Origin: Saccharothrix luteola
GTDB lineage: Bacteria; Actinomycetota; Actinomycetes; Mycobacteriales; Pseudonocardiaceae
NCBI RefSeq assembly: GCF_020859565.1
Contig: NZ_JAJHUO010000044.1
Location: forward strand, 23,661 to 87,660
Direction of reading: 5' to 3'
Length of the DNA stretch: 64,000 nt
Shown here in pieces: positions 60,390-64,000 of this stretch. The notes beneath the pieces were generated by a model. It did no database searches. It was not told the DNA's origin and saw only the letters and a list, made by a program, of their open reading frames with translations. Every line of letters starts with the position of its first letter. The stretch's first letter is position 1. Both the position numbers and the translations under genes were made by a program.

Positions 60390-61268
60390 TCAAGGTAGCC
60401 GATGGAGCACGGACAGGTCGGCAGCCACATAGGTCGGGCGGCGGTCCGCCGGCAGGGCGTTCGCCTCGGCCTCGGTGGACACGCCGGTGAGCACCAGCAG
60501 CGAGTCCATGCCCGCGTTGACGGCCCCCGCGATGTCGGTGTCCAGCCGGTCGCCGACGACCAGCGGCCGTTGCGCGCCCGCCGACTTCGCCGCCTGCTCC
60601 AGCAGCGGCGTGGCCGGTTTGCCCGCCACCAGCGGTTCCACGCCGGTCGCCGTCCGCAGCGCGGCGACCAGCGACCCGTTGCCGGGCAGCTGGCCGCGCT
60701 CGGTGGGCAGGGTGGCGTCGACGTTGCAGGCGATCCAGTGCGCGCCGCCCTGGCGGATCGCGACGCACGCCTCGGCCAGCTCGCGCCAGCCCAGGTCCTG
60801 CGACAGGCCCTGGACGACGGCCTGGGCGTGCTCGGCGGTGCGGGTCGGCCGGTAGCCGCGCAGCCGCACCTGCTCGGCCAGCGCGTCCGTGCCGAGGACC
60901 AGCACGTGCGCGCCCTGCGGCACCAGGTCGAGCAGCATCGCCGCGCCCGCCTGGGCGCTCGTGCTGACCTCGTCCAGCGCGGCGTGGAAGCCGAGCTCGG
61001 TCAGGTGCTCGGCGACCGTCTCCGGCGACCGGGAGGCGTTGTTGGTGACGAACCGGATGCCGGTGCCGTGCTCGCGGGCGGCGGCCACGGCCTCGACCGC
61101 GCCGGGCACGGCCTCCTGCCCCCGGTAGACCGTGCCGTCGAGGTCGAGCAGCAGGGCGTCGTAACGGTCCAGCAGCACAGGCGTCTCCGTTCGGGAGTTC
61201 TCCGGTCGGGAACAGTCTGAAGGCCCGACGCCGGGTGGCGCCGAGCCTTCAGCTGTGCTCTCCGTCAT
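60390..61268 (-). CDS. HAD-IIA family phosphatase (NagD-like, Rv1692-like)
   Basis: This 292-residue phosphatase has motif I LLLDLDGTVYRGQEAVPGAV with both catalytic Asp, motif II FVTNNASRSPETVAEHL, a C2 cap domain, and motifs III/IV in LVAGKPATPLLEQAAKSA and VVGDRLDTDIAGAVNAGM. The mycobacterial homologue dephosphorylates glycerol 3-phosphate, so lipid-turnover recycling is a plausible role. The first ~30 residues (to VLLDRYDALLLDLDG) are of low complexity and a start nearer 61178 is possible. Confidence 0.88.
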   Translation of the reverse strand: MTESTAEGSAPPGVGPSDCSRPENSRTETPVLLDRYDALLLDLDGTVYRGQEAVPGAVEAVAAAREHGTGIRFVTNNASRSPETVAEHLTELGFHAALDEVSTSAQAGAAMLLDLVPQGAHVLVLGTDALAEQVRLRGYRPTRTAEHAQAVVQGLSQDLGWRELAEACVAIRQGGAHWIACNVDATLPTERGQLPGNGSLVAALRTATGVEPLVAGKPATPLLEQAAKSAGAQRPLVVGDRLDTDIAGAVNAGMDSLLVLTGVSTEAEANALPADRRPTYVAADLSVLHRLP

Positions 61269-61290
61269 GTGACAGCGGTCTTGCGGTACG

Positions 61291-63783
61291 TCAGTCCTGC
61301 GGGCTGAGGTCGAACGCGCGCTCGGCGGCGTCGGTCTCGTTGTCGTCGTCGGCCTGGGCGGCGTTGAGGAACCACTTCACGGCTTCCTCGGTGCGGCCGG
61401 CGGCCTCCAGGTTGTCGGCGTAGGCGTAGAACAGGCGCGCGCTCCACGGGTCACGCCGCTTCTCGTCCAGGTCGTCGCCCTGCAACGCCACCACGGCCGC
61501 GTCCAGCTGACCCATGTCCCGTCGGGCACCGGCCGCGACGATCCGCAGCTCCACCGCCTCGTCCGGGGACAGCAGCGACACCTGCGCCTCGCGTGCCAGC
61601 TCGATGGCCCGCTCGGGACGCCCCAGCGCCCGCTCGCAGTCGGCCATCACCGCGACGTGCCCGGTGCCGTGCGACATGCGCCGCGCGGTCCGCAGCTCGG
61701 ACAACGCCTCGGCCCACTCGCCGGCGTGGTAGGCGGCCAGCCCGGCGGCCTCCCGGACCACCGCGACCCGCGCCGCCTTCGCCCGCGCGTACCGCGCGTG
61801 CTCCAGCGCCAACTCCGGCTCGCTGTCGATCAGCATGCCCGCCGCCGCCAGGTGCCGGCCCACGATGTCGGCCAGCCCCTTGGGCAGCCCGCGCAGCTCC
61901 TGCTTCACCTCGGGGTCGAGGATGGAGATGTCGGCGTCCTCGGGCAGCTCCGGCGTCCGGGCCCGGGTGAACACGCGCTCCTCGGAGTCGCCTCCACCGG
62001 CCGCGACCGCCTGGGACTCGGGCGCATCGGCCTCGACAGCCGCCGACCCGGGTGCCTCCGCAGCCACGACAGCCGCCTCGTCACCGCTCTCGTCGTCACC
62101 GCTCTCGTCGACGGCGTCGGACTTCTCGCCCGCCGGCTCGACGTCGGACTCGACCACGGCCTCCGCCGCCACCGACTCCTCGACGACCACCGCGTCATCC
62201 GCCACGGCCTCGACCGCTACCGCGTCGACCTCGACAGCGGACGCCTCAACCGAGGACGCCTCGACCGAGGACGCCTCGACCGAGGTGTCCTCGGCAGCCT
62301 GCTGCTCACCGGTTTGGGCGACGCGCTCCTGGAACCGCGCGGCCCGATCACGGCTGCGCGAGTCCCGCTTGTCACTGCCGGGCTTGTCGGACCCGGTCTT
62401 GTCGTACCCCGGCTTGTCCTGGCGAGGCTTGTCGTAACGAGGCCGGTCGTCCCGGCGCTGGTAACCGCCCCGGTCACCACTGGGCCGGTCGTCCCGACGC
62501 GGGTAGCTCGGGCGGTCGCCACCGGAGCGGTCATCCCTGCGCTGGTACCCACCGCGCTCGCCACTGGGCCGGTCGTCCCGACGGGGGTAGCTCGGCCGGT
62601 CGCCACCGGAACGGTCGTCACGGGGCCGGTACTCACGACGCTCGCCACCGCGCTCACCACCGCGGTCATCACGCCGGGGGTAGCTGGGGCGGTCGCCGCT
62701 CGGACGGTCGTCCCGACGCTGGTACCCACCGCGCTCGCCACCGGACCGGTCGTCCCGGCGCGGGTAGCTGGGCCGGTCGTCACGGCGCTGGTAACCACCA
62801 CGGTCACCGCTCGACCGATCGTCACGGCGCGGGTAGCTCGGGCGGTCGCCACCGGACCGGTCATCCCGACGCGGGTAGCCGGAACGCTCGCCACCCCGGT
62901 CACCGCTGGGCGAGCGATCGTCGCGCCGCTGGTAGCCGCCGCGGTCGCCACCGGAGCGGTCGTCCCTGCGCTGGTACCCACCGCGGTCGCTGCCGCCCCG
63001 GTCGTCCCGACGCGGATACCCGCCACGGTCACCACCGGGCCGGTCACCGCTGGAGCGGTTCGGGCGGTCGCTGCCGGAACGGTCGTCCCGACGCGGGTAG
63101 CCGCTGCGCTCCCCACCGCGGTCGTCCCTGCGCGGGTAGCTCGGCCGGTCGCCACCGGGCCGGTCGTCGCGGCGCTGGTACCCACCGCGATCGCCACCCC
63201 GGTCACCGCTGGACGAGCGATCGTCGCGCCGCTGGTAGCCACCGCGGTCACCACTGGGCCGGTCGTCCCGGCGGGGGTAGCTCGGCCGGTCGCCCCGGTC
63301 GGACCCGCGATCGTCCCGCCGGTCGTGGCGGGGACGCTCACCACGGCTGTCATCGCGCCGGAACCCGCCCCGGTCACCGGTGCGGTCGTCGCGACGTGGT
63401 GCGCCACCGCGGTCATCGCGGCGCGGGTAGCCGGCCCGGTCACCGGAATCCCGGCGGAAGCCGCCACTCCGGTTGTCATCCCGTCGTGGAGCTGCGCCAC
63501 GGTCGTCACGGGGCTTGTCATAGCGGGGGCGCTCGCCCCGGTTGTCATCCCGCCGGTCGCCACCGCGAGGCTTGTCACCACTGGTGTACCGGTCGTTGCC
63601 GGGCCGGTCGTCCCGACGCGGACCACCGGTCGACCGGTCACCCGACCCCCGGGCGTCACGGCCACCGCCATTCCCGGCGGTCGGCTTACGAGTTCCCTGG
63701 GCACGGCCACCGTCATCGGATCGGCGCGGTCGGTCTCCCTGGCCACGCTGACGGTCGCCGGGTCGATCCCCGAACCTGGGCAC
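61291..63783 (-). CDS. TPR protein with long Arg/Asp/Gly-rich disordered tail
   Basis: This 830-residue protein has three parts. Residues 1 to about 465 are a low-complexity domain with about 25 copies of an RRDD core in the frame GGYQRRDDRPSGDRPSYP and variants. Residues ~470-640 are acidic (SVEASSVEAS-type repeats, then DESGDDESGDEAAVV). Residues ~655-815 are helical TPR-like repeats (EHARYARAKAARVAVVREAA; EWAEALSELRTARRMS). Arg/Gly/Tyr-rich tails bind RNA and can phase-separate; alternating Arg and Asp makes this one nearly charge-neutral. AGGAGGAG precedes the GTG. It lies directly downstream of an rRNA operon, so association with ribosomes or RNA is an attractive but unproven idea. The mycobacterial counterpart is much shorter, as I recall. 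Confidence 0.85.
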   Translation of the reverse strand: MPRFGDRPGDRQRGQGDRPRRSDDGGRAQGTRKPTAGNGGGRDARGSGDRSTGGPRRDDRPGNDRYTSGDKPRGGDRRDDNRGERPRYDKPRDDRGAAPRRDDNRSGGFRRDSGDRAGYPRRDDRGGAPRRDDRTGDRGGFRRDDSRGERPRHDRRDDRGSDRGDRPSYPRRDDRPSGDRGGYQRRDDRSSSGDRGGDRGGYQRRDDRPGGDRPSYPRRDDRGGERSGYPRRDDRSGSDRPNRSSGDRPGGDRGGYPRRDDRGGSDRGGYQRRDDRSGGDRGGYQRRDDRSPSGDRGGERSGYPRRDDRSGGDRPSYPRRDDRSSGDRGGYQRRDDRPSYPRRDDRSGGERGGYQRRDDRPSGDRPSYPRRDDRGGERGGERREYRPRDDRSGGDRPSYPRRDDRPSGERGGYQRRDDRSGGDRPSYPRRDDRPSGDRGGYQRRDDRPRYDKPRQDKPGYDKTGSDKPGSDKRDSRSRDRAARFQERVAQTGEQQAAEDTSVEASSVEASSVEASAVEVDAVAVEAVADDAVVVEESVAAEAVVESDVEPAGEKSDAVDESGDDESGDEAAVVAAEAPGSAAVEADAPESQAVAAGGGDSEERVFTRARTPELPEDADISILDPEVKQELRGLPKGLADIVGRHLAAAGMLIDSEPELALEHARYARAKAARVAVVREAAGLAAYHAGEWAEALSELRTARRMSHGTGHVAVMADCERALGRPERAIELAREAQVSLLSPDEAVELRIVAAGARRDMGQLDAAVVALQGDDLDEKRRDPWSARLFYAYADNLEAAGRTEEAVKWFLNAAQADDDNETDAAERAFDLSPQD

Positions 63784-63808
63784 TAGCTCCTCCTACTATG
63801 GACACGCC

Positions 63809-63864
63809 GAAAGGGCTTGTGGTTTGGAGCACAAATCAATGTGCCCCCAACCACAAGCCCTTTC
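63809..63864 (-). terminator. rRNA operon terminator
   Basis: GAAAGGGCTTGTGGTT (63809-63824) pairs perfectly with AACCACAAGCCCTTTC (63849-63864); a small GCAC/GTGC stem lies in the loop. It starts about 10 bp beyond the 5S 3' end on the minus strand, as expected for the end of an rrn operon. Confidence 0.85.
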
Positions 63865-63874
63865 AGGGAAGAAT

Positions 63875-63993
63875 GTTCGGCGGCGTCCTACTCTCCCACA
63901 CCCTCACGAGTGCAGTACCATCGGCGCTGGAAGGCTTAACTACCGGGTTCGGAATGGGACCGGGTGTTCCCCAACCGCTATGACCACCGAAAC
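63875..63993 (-). rRNA. rrf: 5S ribosomal RNA
   Basis: On the minus strand the sequence begins GTTTCGGTGGTCATAGCG and ends GTAGGACGCCGCCGAAC. It contains the conserved CCATTCCGAACCCGG loop and the AGCGCCGATGGTACTGC block. The 5' and 3' ends pair to form helix I. Length is about 119 nt. The 23S and 16S genes should lie to the right, outside the window. End points may be off by one or two bases. Confidence 0.95.
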
Positions 63994-64000
63994 ACTATGA

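Noticed and set aside
62440..63420. Possible CRISPR-like array in the repeated region
   Set aside because: Repeats are in-frame codon repeats of a protein tail with degenerate units and no unique spacers. There are no cas genes.
61657..63786. Plus-strand 709-residue frame, and a second minus-strand frame (62217-63746), over the Arg/Asp repeat gene
   Set aside because: Both are Val/Thr/Pro repeats generated by the repetitive DNA of the TPR protein's tail; only the frame with the TPR domain and a strong ribosome site is kept.

Overview
The window is chromosomal DNA of a very GC-rich filamentous actinobacterium, most likely a member of the Pseudonocardiaceae in the Saccharothrix/Actinosynnema/Lentzea range. 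Evidence for this is the heavy G/C bias at third codon positions, the many GTG starts and GTGA/ATGA stop-start overlaps, a conservon-type signalling operon, and a gene order at 42-64 kb that follows the Mycobacterium tuberculosis Rv1691-Rv1711 region. The family assignment is inference; no marker gene other than a 5S rRNA is present.

Layout. 1-6.6 kb: a truncated AAA/LuxR-type regulator, an esterase/beta-lactamase, a TetR regulator, a HhH-PHP phosphoesterase, an orphan radical SAM enzyme and an anchored surface protein. 6.7-13.4 kb: a six-gene branched-chain-type (Liv) ABC importer operon that contains a long-chain acyl-CoA ligase. 13.6-19.3 kb: a general-stress island with an anti-sigma-like protein, a SigF/SigB-family sigma factor, a DUF4383 membrane protein, a baeRF/Vms1-like ribosome factor, topoisomerase IB, a YbdK-type ligase and a STAS anti-anti-sigma factor. 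Three GTxx-N15/16-GGGTA(T/C) promoters lie upstream of its transcription units. 19.4-25.7 kb: small enzymes, then a divergent pair of a TPR-CHAT caspase-like protease and a cytoplasmic subtilase, followed by an ECF-like sigma factor and a small overlapping protein. This is the best candidate for a little-described system. 25.8-32.4 kb: a PAS-GGDEF-degenerate EAL protein, a methyltransferase, and a conservon (histidine kinase, roadblock, GTPase) that lacks its DUF742 member. 32.6-38.0 kb: a TauABC/SsuABC-type importer with a 4-hydroxybenzoate 3-monooxygenase gene placed inside it. 38.2-42.0 kb: a large HTH-STAND-WD40 protein.

At 42.08-42.14 kb there is a G25/C28 homopolymer palindrome that looks like an assembly join. 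From 42.1 to 63.8 kb, almost all on the minus strand, is a housekeeping block: TPR protein with an Arg/Asp-rich tail, HAD phosphatase, a 57-residue protein, tlyA, nadK, recN, two membrane paralogues, steA, steB, pyrG, Nudix, ald, xerD, parA-like, RHH protein, scpA, scpB, rluB. It covers cell separation, chromosome condensation and repair, NADP and CTP supply, and rRNA modification. The window ends in the 3' end of an rRNA operon (5S rRNA, minus strand) with its terminator.

Several genes appear leaderless, with a TAnnnT -10 box about 7 nt before the start codon. All functional assignments rest on reading motifs and remembered family features; no database search was run.
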